This document shows positions 12,248 through 12,743 of a stretch of DNA of 12,743 nt, piece by piece (positions within the stretch are counted from its first letter, which is position 1; the number at the start of each line of letters is the position of its first letter). The stretch is from Bacteroidaceae bacterium (GTDB lineage Bacteria > Bacteroidota > Bacteroidia > Bacteroidales > Bacteroidaceae): positions 1 through 12,743 of the forward strand of contig JAEDIG010000067.1 of assembly GCA_016292545.1 (NCBI GenBank), read 5' to 3'. The notes under the pieces were generated by a model that ran no database searches, was not told the origin of the DNA, and saw only the letters and a program-made list of their open reading frames with translations. Both the position numbers and the translations under genes were made by a program.

Positions 12248-12743
12248 ATGGAACATAAGGATAAAGTAGCCATTGTCACAGGCGGTGCGCATGGCATCGG
12301 CAAATGCATCGCAGAGGAGTTCCGAAAGAGAGGGGCTTCTGTTGCGGTCATTGATGTGCGTGAGGGCGACCATTTCGTTGGGGACATATCCAAGAAGGAG
12401 GTGTTGGAAGCTTTTGCAGATGAAGTAATCGGGAAGTATGGCAAGGTGGATTTCATCGTCAACAATGCCCTGCCTCTGATGAAGGGGTTGGATGAATGTA
12501 CTTGGGAAGATTTTCAGTATGCCTTGGCAGTCGGGGTTACTGCACCTTTCTATCTTGTCAAACTTCTTGCGCCGTATCTTGCCGAAGGAGCATCGATAGT
12601 AAATATCTCGTCCTCGCGAGACCGTATGAGTCAGCCGCAGACAGAGAGCTACACGGCAGCCAAGGGAGGCATTGCTGCCCTCACTCATGCCCTTGCCGTC
12701 ACACTGCGGGGCAAGGCAAGGGTCAACTCCATTTCTCCAGGAT
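12248..12743 (+). CDS. SDR-family NAD(P)-dependent oxidoreductase, 3' end beyond window
   Basis: The ORF runs off the window edge after 165 complete codons of an expected 240-260. It is a classical short-chain dehydrogenase. TGGAHGIG (11-18) is the Rossmann cofactor loop. DIS at about 46-48 follows the second strand, NNA is at 72-74, the catalytic serine lies in NISSS (119-123), and Tyr135 and Lys139 form the YTAAK active-site motif. The visible part ends at the conserved VNSISPG. The acidic residue after the second strand (VIDVREG, Asp36) suggests preference for NAD(H) over NADP(H), an inference. The ATG at 12248 follows an A-rich leader, 45 bases after the deleted flavodoxin gene; the two oxidoreductases may share a transcript. 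Substrate is unknown. Confidence 0.92.
   Translation, partial: MEHKDKVAIVTGGAHGIGKCIAEEFRKRGASVAVIDVREGDHFVGDISKKEVLEAFADEVIGKYGKVDFIVNNALPLMKGLDECTWEDFQYALAVGVTAPFYLVKLLAPYLAEGASIVNISSSRDRMSQPQTESYTAAKGGIAALTHALAVTLRGKARVNSISPG

Overview
The window looks like chromosomal DNA from a member of the Bacteroidales (Bacteroides/Prevotella-type gut bacteria). Three things point there. Many gene starts are preceded by the Bacteroidetes vegetative promoter motif TAnnTTTG, often with TTTG 19-20 bases upstream. Most genes lack a strong Shine-Dalgarno sequence. The gene families are typical of this order: RNase G with a Bacteroidetes-style insert, a DUF2582 winged-helix protein, a TSCPD-domain protein, MltG and several lipoproteins.

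Layout. (1) 1-3150 is housekeeping DNA: mutY on the minus strand, divergent from a 29-residue very basic ribosomal-type protein and rng (RNase G). Each of the two plus-strand genes is followed by a hairpin terminator. (2) 3150-4520 holds a minus-strand DUF2582 gene, an unrecognised small lipoprotein, a TSCPD-domain gene, and tRNA-Thr(CGU) on the minus strand. The last two converge on what looks like a shared bidirectional terminator. (3) 4575-5634 is mltG with its own full consensus promoter. (4) 5726-10366 is a compact operon cysC-cysD-cysN-sulfotransferase-small membrane protein. (5) 10367-10879 is a gene-free spacer full of inverted repeats, plus a 75-bp tandem duplication in which each copy carries a complete consensus promoter. 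(6) 10880-12743 is an accessory-looking stretch: a 60-residue orphan ORF, a DUF1349 lipoprotein, a flavodoxin-type gene that lacks its middle third, and the start of an SDR oxidoreductase cut off by the window edge.

The cys operon is the most coherent system. CysD and CysN make APS from sulfate and ATP, CysC phosphorylates it to PAPS, and the adjacent sulfotransferase uses PAPS as sulfonate donor. No PAPS or sulfite reduction gene is in the window, so the module looks built for sulfonating an acceptor rather than for cysteine synthesis. From memory, a cysDN-linked sulfotransferase of B. thetaiotaomicron (BtSULT, BT_0416) acts on cholesterol and related steroids. The acceptor here cannot be read from sequence. 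No CRISPR array, transposase or phage gene was seen.
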